Shown piece by piece: positions 1-10,128 of a DNA stretch of 59,679 bases. Source of the DNA: an uncultured Granulosicoccaceae bacterium (GTDB lineage: Bacteria; Pseudomonadota; Gammaproteobacteria; Granulosicoccales; Granulosicoccaceae); the NCBI GenBank assembly GCA_937958675.1, contig CALGND010000082.1, positions 1 to 59,679 on the forward strand. Reading direction: 5' to 3'. The translations under genes were made by a program, and so were the position numbers. How positions within the stretch are numbered: position 1 is the stretch's first letter; every line of letters starts with the position of its first letter. The notes beneath the pieces are model-generated. The model had not been told where the DNA came from. It worked only from the letters and a program-made list of their open reading frames with translations, and did no database searches.

Positions 1-530
1 CTAGCAGAGCCTTGCCTAAGATATTCACACTAACAAAAAAACAAGCGTTGATTGAAGGCATCTTTTCAGGAGCCACAATCAACACACCCAGTATGTTAGC
101 AGTGGCTGACTTACATTCAGCCTTAGATTGGGCAGACAGTATTGGCGGCCTTGACGCACTTCATGCACGCTCCGAAGCAAACTTTAACGCTATGGATACC
201 TGGGTTTGCAACAGCCCATGGGTTGATTGGCTAGCAAGCGATTCCGCAACACGTTCAAGTACATCCATGTGTTTGCAGATCACAGCTCCAGCCTTTCAAG
301 CACTAAGTACTGATAAACAACAGGCAGCAGTTAAAATCATGGTTGCGTGGCTAGCTGAAGAAGGTGCGGCCTTCGATATTGCTAACTATCGAAGCGCTCC
401 CCCGGGTTTTCGGGTTTGGGGCGGTGCAACAGTCGATGCGTCCGACATCGAAGCTCTAACAGCCTGGCTTGACTGGGCTTACCAACGATTTGTATCCACC
501 GAACTCACTAAAGAGGTGCAACATGGATAA
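1..530 (+). CDS. serC: Phosphoserine aminotransferase, C-terminal part (5' truncated)
   Basis: Only the last ~176 residues lie in the window; the open frame runs off the left edge (frame from base 3). SerC transaminates 3-phosphohydroxypyruvate with glutamate to phosphoserine, the second step of serine synthesis, using PLP in the cytoplasm. The segment IEGIFSGATINTPSML followed by a region rich in conserved Trp and Ala, and the ending PPGFRVWGGATVD, match the C-terminal domain of the alternate SerC type found in many alphaproteobacteria and some other lineages, rather than the E. coli type. The PLP lysine lies upstream of the window. Its stop codon overlaps the serA start by 8 bases (ATGGATAA), so the two are translationally coupled, which supports the assignment. 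Family clear; subtype fairly sure. Confidence 0.88.
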   Translation, partial: SRALPKIFTLTKKQALIEGIFSGATINTPSMLAVADLHSALDWADSIGGLDALHARSEANFNAMDTWVCNSPWVDWLASDSATRSSTSMCLQITAPAFQALSTDKQQAAVKIMVAWLAEEGAAFDIANYRSAPPGFRVWGGATVDASDIEALTAWLDWAYQRFVSTELTKEVQHG

Positions 531-2112
531 ACCACGCGTTTTGATATCCGATTCTATGTCATCTCTAGCAGTCGGCGTTTTCGAAGACCGTGGCATTGAG
601 GTGATTCAATCATCCAAGCTATCGGTTGACGAGCTTATGGATACCATCAGTGATTTTGATGGACTGGCGATACGCTCATCCACTAAGGTCACAGCCGAAC
701 TATTAAAAAAGGCCGGACGACTCAAAGTGGTTGGGCGAGCAGGTATCGGTGTTGACAATGTCGATGTTCCGGCTTGCACTGCTGATGGTGTGGTGGTGAT
801 GAATACTCCATTTGGCAATGCGATCACCACCGCGGAGCATGCAATGGCTATGATGCTGTCACTAGCAAGGCATATTCCGCAAGCCAGTCAATCAACCCAT
901 GCAGGTAAGTGGGAGAAATCAAAATTCATGGGTATGGAAATCACTGGCAAGCAACTTGGTCTTATCGGTGCGGGTAATATTGGCTCAATCGTCGCTCAAA
1001 AGGCACTTGGTCTGGGCTTGCATGTTTCTGCCTATGACCCATTTTTAACTGAAGAGCGTGCAGATCAGCTTGGCGTGACCAAACTTGAACTGGATGAATT
1101 GCTCACTCGTAGCGACATCATCTCTTTACACGTGCCCAAAACTCCAGACACGACTAATATCATCGACGCCACAGCCTTAAACAAAATGAAAAAAGGCAGC
1201 ATGTTAATAAATTGTGCTCGCGGTGGATTGGTAGATGAATTAGCACTTAAGGTGGCACTGGAATCAGGCCATATACGCGGTGCTGCGTTGGATGTATACG
1301 AGCAAGAGCCGGCTAAGGAAAATTGTTTGTTCGGTATGCCTAACGTAATCTGTACTCCTCATTTAGGCGCGTCAACATCTGAAGCACAAGAGAAAGTAGC
1401 AGTACAGGTAGCGGAACAAATGAGTAATTTCTTGCTGACTGGCGCGATAACAAACGCACTAAATGCGCCGAACCTAAGCGCTGAAGAAGCTCGCCACTTA
1501 AAACCCTATTTGAATCTTGCGGGGCAACTAGGCTCGTTTGCTGGTCAATTGACTCAGGATCCCATAAAAAAACTAACCATAACGTATGCTGGAGATGTGG
1601 CAAATTACAACACTGACCCACTAACAACAGAGGTATTGAAATCCCTATTGATGCCTCACGTAGCTACTGTCAATACAGTTAACGCGCGCGAAGTAGCAAG
1701 AACAAGAAGTATCACGGTTGTCGATGCAAAAAACGATGGGAAAGACGAATATCAATGTCGCATCACCGTGGATGTTGAAACTGAAAAGAAACAGCGCTCC
1801 ATTGCAGGCACATTGATTGGTAACAAGCCACGAGTGATCGATGTGAAGGGAATCTCCCTTGAGTCACAACTGGGAGAGCATATGTTGTATTTCACCAACG
1901 ACGACACACCGGGCGTTATTGGGGCAATTGGCACCGCTGCCGCCGACAAAGGCATTAACATCGCAAACTTGCATTTAGGTAGGCACACCGACAAACCTAG
2001 TGCTATTGCATTGCTTGAAGTGGATGCTGTTGTGTCGTCTGACGACTTAGCCGTGTTACGTGCTATTCCTTCCATCAATGATGTTCAGTATTTACACTTT
2101 CCTGCGCACTAG
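523..2112 (+). CDS. serA: D-3-phosphoglycerate dehydrogenase (long form)
   Basis: Oxidises 3-phosphoglycerate to 3-phosphohydroxypyruvate with NAD, the first step of serine synthesis. About 529 residues, as usual for the long SerA form. In order: catalytic/substrate half (about 1-100), Rossmann NAD domain with GAGNIG (about 149-154), second substrate-domain segment with the catalytic PHLGAS histidine (His280), an intervening ASB domain, and a C-terminal ACT domain (from about 450, with TPGVIGAIG) that normally senses serine. I chose the ATG at 523 over an in-frame start at 469 because AGAGG lies 8 bases upstream and the protein then begins with the normal KPRVLISD strand. It overlaps the serC stop, forming a serCA operon. 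Feedback inhibition by serine through the ACT domain is likely from the family. Confidence 0.95.
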   Translation: MDKPRVLISDSMSSLAVGVFEDRGIEVIQSSKLSVDELMDTISDFDGLAIRSSTKVTAELLKKAGRLKVVGRAGIGVDNVDVPACTADGVVVMNTPFGNAITTAEHAMAMMLSLARHIPQASQSTHAGKWEKSKFMGMEITGKQLGLIGAGNIGSIVAQKALGLGLHVSAYDPFLTEERADQLGVTKLELDELLTRSDIISLHVPKTPDTTNIIDATALNKMKKGSMLINCARGGLVDELALKVALESGHIRGAALDVYEQEPAKENCLFGMPNVICTPHLGASTSEAQEKVAVQVAEQMSNFLLTGAITNALNAPNLSAEEARHLKPYLNLAGQLGSFAGQLTQDPIKKLTITYAGDVANYNTDPLTTEVLKSLLMPHVATVNTVNAREVARTRSITVVDAKNDGKDEYQCRITVDVETEKKQRSIAGTLIGNKPRVIDVKGISLESQLGEHMLYFTNDDTPGVIGAIGTAAADKGINIANLHLGRHTDKPSAIALLEVDAVVSSDDLAVLRAIPSINDVQYLHFPAH

Positions 2113-2126
2113 TTGGGTAAACCTGT

Positions 2127-2187
2127 CAGAGCATAATTGCGCACCTCGGTAGCTCAGGTGGCTTGCCCAGGTGGCTTTTATGCTCTG
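2127..2187. terminator. Inverted repeat between convergent serA and hisN
   Basis: A perfect 10-base inverted repeat, CAGAGCATAA at 2127-2136 and TTATGCTCTG at 2178-2187, closes over an inner CACCT/AGGTG hairpin (2142-2160). The right arm overlaps the last codons and stop of hisN. Position between two convergent genes suggests a shared bidirectional terminator, but there is no clear T-run on either side, so the role is inferred. Confidence 0.4.
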
Positions 2188-3002
2188 AACATTGCCAGCA
2201 CAGTACTATGTAATGCTGTGTTGGCAGCGGCTAAGACAGAAGTGGTTTGTTGATCAATAGCATTGCCTTGTAGATCAGTCATCACGCCGCCCGCTTCGAT
2301 CACGCTCACATATAACGCAGCAATATCCAAAATGTTTACATCCGATTCGATCACGATATCGGCATGCCCACTACACAACTGATGATAGTGACAAAAATCG
2401 CCATAACCGCGCGTACGTTTGACTTGCCCGACTAACTTGCCTAAGGCTAACCACCCGTCTGTGTCTGCGGCTAACGAAGTAAGGTTGCCAGTAGATAGGT
2501 ACGCTTCGTGCAACTGGGCATCAGCATTACAACTAACTGGAGTACCGTTGAGATGCACACCCTGCCCTTTACTTGCAACTAATCGTTCTGCATAAGCAGG
2601 CGCATTGGACACCCCTACCACTAGCTCATCTCCCTGCATTAGGGCAACCTGGGTGGAATAAAACGGTGATTGTCGAACGAAGCTCTTTGTGCCATCAATC
2701 GGATCCACTAACCACAATAAACGACCCTGTTTGCTGTCAGCAGCACTGTTTTTTTCAGAGTGCAGCCCAACTGAATGCAGCCCAGTCTCCTCGCCATAAA
2801 AATCAGCTGATAAATCGGCCTCTAGTAGGACCTTTTTGATCGCATGCTCTGCAGCTACATCTACCTCGGTAACGGGTGTGTTATCGGCTTTATTGCTTAC
2901 AGACCAATCTCCACTATTCAAAAAGCGTTCGATTTCTAAACCTGCTGCATCACAAGCTTGATTGGCAGCGTCGGTAGCCTGCTTCAGTAGTTGTTTATCC
3001 AT
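2178..3002 (-). CDS. hisN: Histidinol-phosphatase, inositol-monophosphatase family
   Basis: About 274 residues. The protein has the signature of Mg-dependent inositol-monophosphatase-like phosphatases: YGEETG (metal-binding Glu), WLVDPIDGTKSF (metal-binding Asp pair), then NILDIAAL and GGVMTD near the C-terminus. Within this superfamily, the pattern DPIDGTKSFVRQSPFYSTQVAL resembles HisN histidinol-phosphatases, which release phosphate from histidinol phosphate in histidine synthesis, more than SuhB or CysQ. The start at 3002 (MDKQLLKQ) is preferred over an in-frame start at 3050 because family members begin close to this helix. No other his gene is in the window, so the substrate is a family-based inference; a general inositol- or nucleotide-phosphatase is the alternative. 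Confidence 0.75.
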   Translation of the reverse strand: MDKQLLKQATDAANQACDAAGLEIERFLNSGDWSVSNKADNTPVTEVDVAAEHAIKKVLLEADLSADFYGEETGLHSVGLHSEKNSAADSKQGRLLWLVDPIDGTKSFVRQSPFYSTQVALMQGDELVVGVSNAPAYAERLVASKGQGVHLNGTPVSCNADAQLHEAYLSTGNLTSLAADTDGWLALGKLVGQVKRTRGYGDFCHYHQLCSGHADIVIESDVNILDIAALYVSVIEAGGVMTDLQGNAIDQQTTSVLAAANTALHSTVLAMFRA

Positions 3003-3481
3003 GTCGGTATTATACGACTTCAACAGCAATATTAAATTTGCTTGAACCATTCTTTATCGAGCAGCATCAGGCTGATATCAATTATTGAATGGATTTTCTG
3101 ACCATCCAAAACCAATGTTATAAGTGAGCGATGCGGACCTTGCACAGCAGATATGCCTCACAACAAACCAACACTGACTGTGGCTCACAGATTGGAGCAG
3201 TCAACGTATTCTTTGTAACTCCCAACAGCTGCCTGAAATTAGGCCCATACAGCCAACATTTCCTCTACAGCAAGCCCACTGCGAAGCCAGTTTTGGCACA
3301 TATTGTACAATTTTTAAACAAATTGATGCCTTCATCCCACCCGACTGCAACGTAGTAGTGCTTGCAAAGCATTGAAATTTAGTGCAATATCACATAAGGA
3401 TATCGTTATATGTATCTATGTGCATATTTATTGCATTTCTAATAGATTGATTTAGAACGTTTTTTATTTCAGAGGCCTAGA
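3003..3481. other. Intergenic region upstream of metF
   Basis: About 480 bases with no convincing gene. A 74-codon open frame (3131-3355, plus strand) has no ribosome site and no recognisable motif, so I do not call it. Near its right end, GATATC at 3399-3404 and GTATC at 3412-3416 give a weak dyad (GATA...TATC). That would be a plausible place for an operator of methionine or SAH control, as metF in proteobacteria is often regulated, but the match is too poor to name a regulator. No SAM or SAH riboswitch core was recognised. The start codon of metF is preceded by GAGG at 3472. Confidence 0.3.
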
Positions 3482-4348
3482 ATGAAACTATCATTTGAAT
3501 TTTTCCCACCACGAAGTCCTGCACAGCAACGACGGTTCTGGCGGACACTAGGCACCATAGAGACCTTGGCCCCAGAATTTGTGTCGATAACGTGGGGAGC
3601 ATTAGGCAGCGATCAAGCAGCAAGTTTGGACCTACTGGCTGAATTACAAAAAACAGACATCCCGATTGCCGCCCACTTGACCTGCTGCGGACAAACCAAA
3701 TCAGCGATGCGTGAAACGCTAAGCCAACTGCTTGCGCTTGATATCAAACATTTTGTCGCTCTACGTGGCGATTTGCCTGAAGGGCAAGTCAACAATCAGG
3801 GCATGGCGCATGCCATTGATTTAGTCAAACTCATCAGTAGCGAATCTGACAAACATCAACACGCAACACAAATTAGCGTAGCCGCTTATCCAGAAACACA
3901 CCCAGACGCCAACAGCGCAGAAGACGACCTATATCACTTAAAACAAAAATTGGATGCAGGTGCGACGCGTGCACTAACGCAATTCTTTTTCGATGCAGAT
4001 AGTTATTTACAGTGGCGCGACAAAGTCGTCTCAGCTGGTATTACGAAAGATATCGTCCCCGGCATACTCCCGATACATGATATTCAAAAAGTACAAAGCT
4101 TCAGTGAAAAGTGTGGAGCAATTGTTCCTAAAGAACTAATTGAATCGTTTAATCGCTACAGTGATAAAGACAGCCTGCAACAGCTTGCCGTCGAGCATGC
4201 CTATGATCTTTGCCAAACCTTGCATCACGAAGGAGTTGACGGTTTCCATTTCTACACAATGAACCAATCTGACTTAGCATGGCGAGTTGGTTGCTTGTTA
4301 AAGGGCAAAGAAAAATTCGAAGACTTACTTCTTGATACAGCGGCGTAG
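3482..4348 (+). CDS. metF: 5,10-methylenetetrahydrofolate reductase
   Basis: Flavoprotein that reduces 5,10-methylene-THF to 5-methyl-THF, the methyl donor for the methionine synthase encoded next to it. 288 residues, the usual bacterial MetF length. N-terminal SFEFFPPRSPAQ carries the FEFFPP signature with the catalytic Glu; VSITWGA, AHLTCCG, ALRGDLPEG, DAGATRALTQFFFD and PGILPI are the successive TIM-barrel strand motifs that bind FAD and folate. The last quarter includes FHFYTMN, typical of the family. It lies 72 bases upstream of metH on the same strand, giving a compact metF-metH methyl-transfer unit. A short hairpin-like stretch (GGTGAAGT/ACTTCGCC, about 4373-4390) lies between them. 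Confidence 0.95.
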   Translation: MKLSFEFFPPRSPAQQRRFWRTLGTIETLAPEFVSITWGALGSDQAASLDLLAELQKTDIPIAAHLTCCGQTKSAMRETLSQLLALDIKHFVALRGDLPEGQVNNQGMAHAIDLVKLISSESDKHQHATQISVAAYPETHPDANSAEDDLYHLKQKLDAGATRALTQFFFDADSYLQWRDKVVSAGITKDIVPGILPIHDIQKVQSFSEKCGAIVPKELIESFNRYSDKDSLQQLAVEHAYDLCQTLHHEGVDGFHFYTMNQSDLAWRVGCLLKGKEKFEDLLLDTAA

Positions 4349-4420
4349 CGGTATCCGCTAGTCAAAATAGCCTGGTGAAGTTCACTTCGCCTCGATAACT
4401 AAACAACCGCAAGCCCTATC

Positions 4421-7400
4421 ATGAATCAAGCAAAAGCTAATTGTGTCAATATTCAAACGAGCGAATCACGTCTGCGCAAAGCGCTTAGTGAACAAATACT
4501 CATATTAGATGGTGCAATGGGCACCATGATTCAGCAACATAAGTTAGCCGAAGCAGATTATCGTGGCAGTCGATTTATAGATTGGCCTAGCGACCTAAAG
4601 GGCAACAATGATCTGCTTACCCTAAGCCAACCTGACATAATTCGACAGATTCATACCGACTACCTGCAGGCTGGTGCTCACATAATCGAAACCAATACGT
4701 TTAACGCAAATTCAATATCAATGGCTGATTACGATATGGAGTCGTTGGTAGCTGAATTAAACCGGGAAAGCGCCAAACTGGCCCGTGAGTGCGTTGATGC
4801 GATGATGGAACAAGATCCAAGTCAACCCCGATTTGTTGCTGGTGTTATTGGCCCCACGAACCGAACCGCATCTATATCCCCTGATGTCAATGACCCTGGC
4901 TTTCGCAATGTCAGCTTTGATGATCTAGACACCTCCTATTACGAAGCTTGTGATGCGCTTATAGAAGGTGGCGCCGATATTATTTTAATAGAGACAGTGT
5001 TCGACACCTTAAACGCTAAGGCAGCTATTTTTGCAATCAAGCGAGTGTTCGACGATCGCGGAATTGAGCTGCCTATCATGATTTCTGGCACCATTACAGA
5101 CGCCTCCGGCCGTACTCTTTCCGGCCAAACTGTTGAAGCGTTCTGGAACTCCGTGCGTCATGCTAAACCTATATCCATTGGTTTTAACTGCGCCTTGGGG
5201 CCAGCACAGCTACGTCAACACATAGAAGAGCTTTCAGGTGTTGCAGATACCTATGTTAGCGCCCACCCTAACGCAGGCTTGCCCAACGCATTTGGCGGTT
5301 ACGACGAAACGCCTGAACAAATGCTTGCTGAGATAAGCGCTTGGGCCGACTCAGGCTATTTAAATATCATTGGTGGCTGTTGTGGTACTGGACCGGAGCA
5401 CATTCGGGCATTTGCCGAAGCATTAAAAAATTCGGCCCCGCGTAAGATTCCTCAACTTTCAACCGCTTGTCGTTTGTCCGGCCTTGAAGCCTTTAACATT
5501 AATTCAGAATCACTTTTTGTCAATGTTGGCGAGCGCACCAATGTGACAGGGTCCGCTGTGTTTCTGCGTTTAATAAAAGAAGGTGACTATGACTCTGCTT
5601 TAAACGTAGCACGGCAACAAGTTGAGAATGGCGCACAAATTATTGATGTCAATATGGACGAAGGTTTATTGGATTCGGCTGAAGTTATGCAGCAATTTCT
5701 GCGTATGGTAGCCACCGAGCCCGATATTTGCCGTGTACCGGTAATGATTGACTCATCTAAATGGTCTGTAATTGAGACAGGCTTAAAGTGTATACAGGGC
5801 AAATGTGTAATCAATTCCATCAGTATGAAAGAAGGTGAAGCTCAGTTTTTAGAGCACGCAAAGTTGGCCCAACGTCATGGTGCTGCCGTGGTAATCATGG
5901 CTTTTGATGAGGACGGTCAAGCCGATACTGTTGAACGCAAGGTATCGATCTGTCAACGGGCTTATAAACTTTTGCTTGATACATTAGATTTCCCGCCAGA
6001 AGACATCATCTTTGATCCGAACATATTTGCCGTAGCCACCGGAATCGAAGAACATAACGAATACGGTATCGCTTTTGTAGAAGCTACGCGGCAAATCAAA
6101 GAAAGCTTACCCGGCGCAATGGTGAGCGGTGGCGTATCTAACGTTTCGTTTTCATTTCGTGGAAACAACGCAGTGCGAGAAGCAATCCATGCCGTATTTT
6201 TATACCACTCTATCCAAGCAGGATTGGATATGGGTATCGTCAATGCGGGTCAGTTAGCCATAGTGGACGAAGTCCCACCGGCTCTGAAAGATGCAGTAGA
6301 AGATGTCATTCTTAATCGCCGCAGTGACGCTACAGATAGATTACTAGAAATCGCAGAGCAATACCGTGGCGACGGAAAAGTCGTAGAAGCGCAAAATAAC
6401 GAATGGCGTGAGGCTACGGTAAATGAACGACTTGCACATTCTTTGGTTAAAGGCATCGACGAGTTTATCGATCAAGATGTAGAGGAAGCTCGGTTGGCTG
6501 CAGAACGACCTCTTGATGTTATCGAAGGCCCTCTAATGGATGGAATGAATCGAGTTGGCGATCTTTTTGGTGCTGGAAAGATGTTCTTGCCCCAAGTGGT
6601 TAAATCGGCCAGAGTAATGAAAAAAGCAGTAGCGTGGTTACTGCCTTATATGGATCAAGAGAAAGACCAAAACGCTCGTAGCGCTGGCAAAGTATTAATG
6701 GCTACAGTTAAGGGCGACGTACACGATATCGGTAAAAACATCGTCGGTGTTGTTCTTCAATGCAACGGTTACGAAGTGATTGATTTGGGTGTGATGGTGC
6801 CTTCAGCCACTATTTTAGATGAGGCCAAAAAGCATGATGTCGACTTGATCGGCCTATCTGGCTTGATTACCCCATCACTGGAAGAGATGACACATGTTGC
6901 GGCGGAAATGAAACGCACCGGTTTTAGCATCCCTCTATTAATTGGCGGTGCTACGACATCACGTATGCATACAGCCGTCAAAATATCCGACGAATACGAA
7001 GAGCCTGTTGTGCATGTTGCGGATGCCTCTCGTTGCGTGCAAGTGGCTAGTCATCTACTTAACGATAATCATAAAAAGGCATTTAATGACGAACTAGAAG
7101 TCGATTATGATCGTTACCGAAAGCGTTACAAAAACCGGCAACAAGGTGTGGATCTACATAATATCGAGGTTGCACGACAGAATAAATTGAAGTTTGATTG
7201 GAGCAGCTACGAGGCATCCAAACCCGCCTTAACCGGCACTAAGGTTATAGATGATCTCACTATCAAAGATCTCGTCCCCTATATAGACTGGACACCGTTC
7301 TTTCAAACGTGGGAGCTTCGTGGCAAATACCCGCGTATACTCGAACATGAAACGGTAGGAGAAGAAGCAAAGAAACTATTTGCAGATGCACAAGAAATGT

Positions 7401-8128
7401 TGGAAGAATTTTGCAACAGCGACAAACTAAAAGCTCAAGCAGTTGTTGGGCTATTTCCGGCTAATTCAGTTCACGATGATGATATTGAAATTTACACTGA
7501 CGAAAGTCGTACAGATCGCCTAAACACCGTTCATTGCTTGCGACAACAGCGTGTATTTCCAGATGGTCGCCCAAATCTGACTTTAGCTGACTTTGTCGCT
7601 CCCAAAGAATCGGGCGTAGAAGACTACATAGGCGCATTTGCAGTTACCGCTGGGCTTGGTTTAGATGAGATTGTTGAAGGCTACGATAAAGAGCACGATA
7701 TTTACAAAAACATTATGGCCAAAGCCATAGCAGATCGTTTAGCCGAGGCATTTGCTGAATACTTACACAAAAAAGTTAGAACTGAATTTTGGGGATATAT
7801 CCCCGACGAAAACCTTGAAAATTCAGATTTAATCAAAGAACGGTATCAGGGAATCCGCCCGGCTCCTGGTTACCCTGCCAATCCTGATCATAGACAGAAA
7901 GAGGTAATCTGGGATTTACTAGACCCAGATAAAATCGGTATCACACTTACGGAATCATTAGCGATGCTACCGGCATCCTCGGTTAGCGGATTCTATTTTT
8001 CGCACCCGGATGCTCGCTATTTTGGACTTGGCAAGGTTAAACGCGATCAAATCGAACACTACGCCGAGCGCATGGAAGAATCGACCGAGCAATCAGAACG
8101 TTGGTTGGCTAATTCGTTAGCCTACTAA
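4421..8128 (+). CDS. metH: Cobalamin-dependent methionine synthase
   Basis: 1235 residues, full length. Transfers a methyl group from 5-methyl-THF via cobalamin to homocysteine. Domains in order: homocysteine-binding barrel (about 20-345) with the three zinc cysteines visible as Cys257 (GFNCALGP) and Cys320/Cys321 (GGCCGTG); pterin-binding barrel (about 365-640; [19 protein letters not shown]); B12 cap and B12-binding Rossmann domain (about 660-910) with [10 protein letters not shown], where His768 is the lower cobalt ligand; and the AdoMet-binding reactivation domain at the C-terminus ([12 protein letters not shown]). Residue spacing matches E. coli MetH with an offset of about 9-10. All key residues are present. 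The ribosome site is weak. It also shows that the host uses B12, relevant to the glutamate mutase operon at 45-48 kb. Confidence 0.97.
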   Translation: MNQAKANCVNIQTSESRLRKALSEQILILDGAMGTMIQQHKLAEADYRGSRFIDWPSDLKGNNDLLTLSQPDIIRQIHTDYLQAGAHIIETNTFNANSISMADYDMESLVAELNRESAKLARECVDAMMEQDPSQPRFVAGVIGPTNRTASISPDVNDPGFRNVSFDDLDTSYYEACDALIEGGADIILIETVFDTLNAKAAIFAIKRVFDDRGIELPIMISGTITDASGRTLSGQTVEAFWNSVRHAKPISIGFNCALGPAQLRQHIEELSGVADTYVSAHPNAGLPNAFGGYDETPEQMLAEISAWADSGYLNIIGGCCGTGPEHIRAFAEALKNSAPRKIPQLSTACRLSGLEAFNINSESLFVNVGERTNVTGSAVFLRLIKEGDYDSALNVARQQVENGAQIIDVNMDEGLLDSAEVMQQFLRMVATEPDICRVPVMIDSSKWSVIETGLKCIQGKCVINSISMKEGEAQFLEHAKLAQRHGAAVVIMAFDEDGQADTVERKVSICQRAYKLLLDTLDFPPEDIIFDPNIFAVATGIEEHNEYGIAFVEATRQIKESLPGAMVSGGVSNVSFSFRGNNAVREAIHAVFLYHSIQAGLDMGIVNAGQLAIVDEVPPALKDAVEDVILNRRSDATDRLLEIAEQYRGDGKVVEAQNNEWREATVNERLAHSLVKGIDEFIDQDVEEARLAAERPLDVIEGPLMDGMNRVGDLFGAGKMFLPQVVKSARVMKKAVAWLLPYMDQEKDQNARSAGKVLMATVKGDVHDIGKNIVGVVLQCNGYEVIDLGVMVPSATILDEAKKHDVDLIGLSGLITPSLEEMTHVAAEMKRTGFSIPLLIGGATTSRMHTAVKISDEYEEPVVHVADASRCVQVASHLLNDNHKKAFNDELEVDYDRYRKRYKNRQQGVDLHNIEVARQNKLKFDWSSYEASKPALTGTKVIDDLTIKDLVPYIDWTPFFQTWELRGKYPRILEHETVGEEAKKLFADAQEMLEEFCNSDKLKAQAVVGLFPANSVHDDDIEIYTDESRTDRLNTVHCLRQQRVFPDGRPNLTLADFVAPKESGVEDYIGAFAVTAGLGLDEIVEGYDKEHDIYKNIMAKAIADRLAEAFAEYLHKKVRTEFWGYIPDENLENSDLIKERYQGIRPAPGYPANPDHRQKEVIWDLLDPDKIGITLTESLAMLPASSVSGFYFSHPDARYFGLGKVKRDQIEHYAERMEESTEQSERWLANSLAY

Positions 8129-8129
8129 C

Positions 8130-8223
8130 GTCGTTCCCGCGCAGGCGGCGTTGCGGAATCTATAGTTGGATGTGCACGTGGTTAACTGCTAGCGTGCTGG
8201 ATCCCCGCCTTCGCGGGAATGAC
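8130..8223. repeat. Imperfect inverted-repeat element downstream of metH
   Basis: Left arm 8130-8148 and right arm 8205-8223 are 19 bases each and inverted relative to each other with two mismatches. The right arm itself contains a small perfect hairpin, CCCGC-CTTC-GCGGG (8204-8217). The GC-rich arm ending in GGGAATGAC resembles dispersed intergenic palindromic repeats common in many proteobacterial genomes. It sits between convergent metH and the IlvD/Edd gene, so it may act as a transcription barrier or be a small non-autonomous repeat. Only one copy is present in this window. Confidence 0.5.
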
Positions 8224-8256
8224 AGCTAACGCGTTCGTGGGATGACTGTAGTACCG

Positions 8257-10128
8257 TTAGAACGCTTTTTGAGAGCCTTTACGGAATTTATTTTGTGGTA
8301 CAAAACCACTTTTCTCAGCATTTCGTTCCTGTGGTACCCAAAGTTGTCTGTCAGGGTGCATACCAGCTCCGTATACTGCTGATACTGCAGATAACCGCAT
8401 GCGGTTCAGTAGCCGTGTATCAACTTCTCCACACAAAGGGTGTATGCCGTTGTTGTCAGCGACTACTTTTTCCCAGGCGATTTTGCGTGATTTAAGTGTC
8501 GCAGCATCCTGAAGCGCAGTGCAGTTGATCTCATTAGTATCAAGATCGACAATGATTTCGTCACCATCTTCAACAAAAGCGATTGGACCACCTAATGCAG
8601 CTTCAGGCCCAACGTGACCAATCACCAAACCAACTGAGCCACCAGAAAAACGAGCATCGGTCATTAGACCGACAACAATGTCTTTTTCGCGGCATAAAGT
8701 GGTGATACGCGACGTTGAATCAAGCATTTCGGGCATTCCGGGTGCCCCACTCGGGCCTTCGTATCGCACGATCACCATGTCATGATCTGAAAATACCTCT
8801 GGATTGGATTCCAACACATTGAGTAAATCCTGCTCGCCATTGAAAATACGAGCCCGTCCTATAAATCGATTGTTTTCTAAACCACCTTCAACACCGGCAA
8901 GTTTTAACACAGCGCTGAATTCTGGCGACAAGTTACCGCCCAGGACGCGCAAGCCTCCCGTTTCTTTGTATGGTTTTTCAACTGGGTACACCACCGTGCC
9001 ATCAGGTTCGGACGTATTGAGCCGCGCCACCTGTTCGGCGAGCGTTTCGCCTGTGCAAGTTAACGTATCGCCATTAAGTAAGCCTGCATCCATTAATGCT
9101 TTAACGATTACTTGCACGCCACCTTTTTCGTCGATGTCGACCATCGAGTAAACACCGTACGGCCGTGCATCTGTCAGCACTGGGACAACATTTTGCGATA
9201 AATGATTAAATTCCTCAGGTGACATGATGTCTTCTGAGAAGCTTCTAAAACCAGCAGCGCGTGCGATTTCGGGGGCGTGCAACATAACGTTTGTTGACCC
9301 ACCGACTGCCATTGAGACGATCAAGGCATTTCGAATGGAATCTCGGCTAACAATATGTCGTGGGGTATCGCCACGTTCAATCATGCCTTGCAAATAATTG
9401 ACTAATTGTTCCGGGAATTCCTGCAGACGACGCGGATCATCTGATGGGGGTGAAACCATATTTAAAGGTTGCATACCCACAACACCAATAAACGTTTGCA
9501 TAGTGTTGTACGTAAACATGCCGCCACAGCTTCCGTATCCCGGGCAAGCTTCTTTAGATATGCGTTTTTTAAACTCGGCATCGGTATTGGCTGCCGCTTG
9601 AAAGCCTGTAATGATGTCTATTGGCTGCTCGGTTGCCGAATCTCGACCCGGGCGGATTGGGCCATCCGACATTATGATGGCTGGGCGATTGTGCTCTAGT
9701 AAACCGGCCAATGTACCTACAGGAGGCTTGTCGCAGGCGACCACGGCTATGGTGCCCTCTAAGCCACTAGCGCTTAAGTGTTCGCAAACGGTGTCGTGGG
9801 TGACTTCGCGACCAATCAGGGAGTAACGCATCTCACGCGTACCATTACGCATCCCATCTGATGTAGCCACTGTGTATTCCGGCTGTACGAGGCGCATTGG
9901 CATCTGTCCATCAGCACGTCCAAGCCGTTGACGCAAGCATTCGTGAATCGCCTCGACCTTCCTTTGAACGCCAAGGTAGCACTGGCTGTCGCCTTTTGTA
10001 CCCATTACGCCAACCGATGGTTCGTGGATGAGATCCATATCGGTATTCAGTTCACGGGCAATACCGTAGGTTTGAGCGTTCCGCCCAGGGTTTTTGTCGA
10101 AAAGTACCGCTTTTGATTTGTTACTCAT
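8257..10128 (-). CDS. IlvD/Edd-family dehydratase, substrate unknown
   Basis: 623 residues. The IlvD/Edd family removes water from sugar acids or dihydroxy acids using an Fe-S cluster and Mg. Three likely cluster cysteines are in place: Cys50 (DSQCYLG), Cys132 (ACDKPP, followed by the Mg/carbamate-lysine DK pair) and Cys201 (GSCGGMFTYNTM). Later motifs also fit the family: GGSTNVMLH, TGGLRVLGGNLSP, RYEGPSGAPGMPEM and LMTDARFSGGS. The N-terminal half differs from E. coli IlvD (GMRNGTREMRYSLIGRE instead of the usual dihydroxyacid pattern), and the C-terminus carries an extra tail of about 50 residues. That makes it a divergent paralogue, perhaps a sugar-acid dehydratase. It stands alone between convergent metH and a large gap, so context gives no substrate. 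Confidence 0.75.
   Translation of the reverse strand: MSNKSKAVLFDKNPGRNAQTYGIARELNTDMDLIHEPSVGVMGTKGDSQCYLGVQRKVEAIHECLRQRLGRADGQMPMRLVQPEYTVATSDGMRNGTREMRYSLIGREVTHDTVCEHLSASGLEGTIAVVACDKPPVGTLAGLLEHNRPAIIMSDGPIRPGRDSATEQPIDIITGFQAAANTDAEFKKRISKEACPGYGSCGGMFTYNTMQTFIGVVGMQPLNMVSPPSDDPRRLQEFPEQLVNYLQGMIERGDTPRHIVSRDSIRNALIVSMAVGGSTNVMLHAPEIARAAGFRSFSEDIMSPEEFNHLSQNVVPVLTDARPYGVYSMVDIDEKGGVQVIVKALMDAGLLNGDTLTCTGETLAEQVARLNTSEPDGTVVYPVEKPYKETGGLRVLGGNLSPEFSAVLKLAGVEGGLENNRFIGRARIFNGEQDLLNVLESNPEVFSDHDMVIVRYEGPSGAPGMPEMLDSTSRITTLCREKDIVVGLMTDARFSGGSVGLVIGHVGPEAALGGPIAFVEDGDEIIVDLDTNEINCTALQDAATLKSRKIAWEKVVADNNGIHPLCGEVDTRLLNRMRLSAVSAVYGAGMHPDRQLWVPQERNAEKSGFVPQNKFRKGSQKAF

Noticed and set aside
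3131-3355. 74-codon plus-strand open frame upstream of metF
   Set aside because: No ribosome site, no recognisable motif, unusual composition; likely chance.
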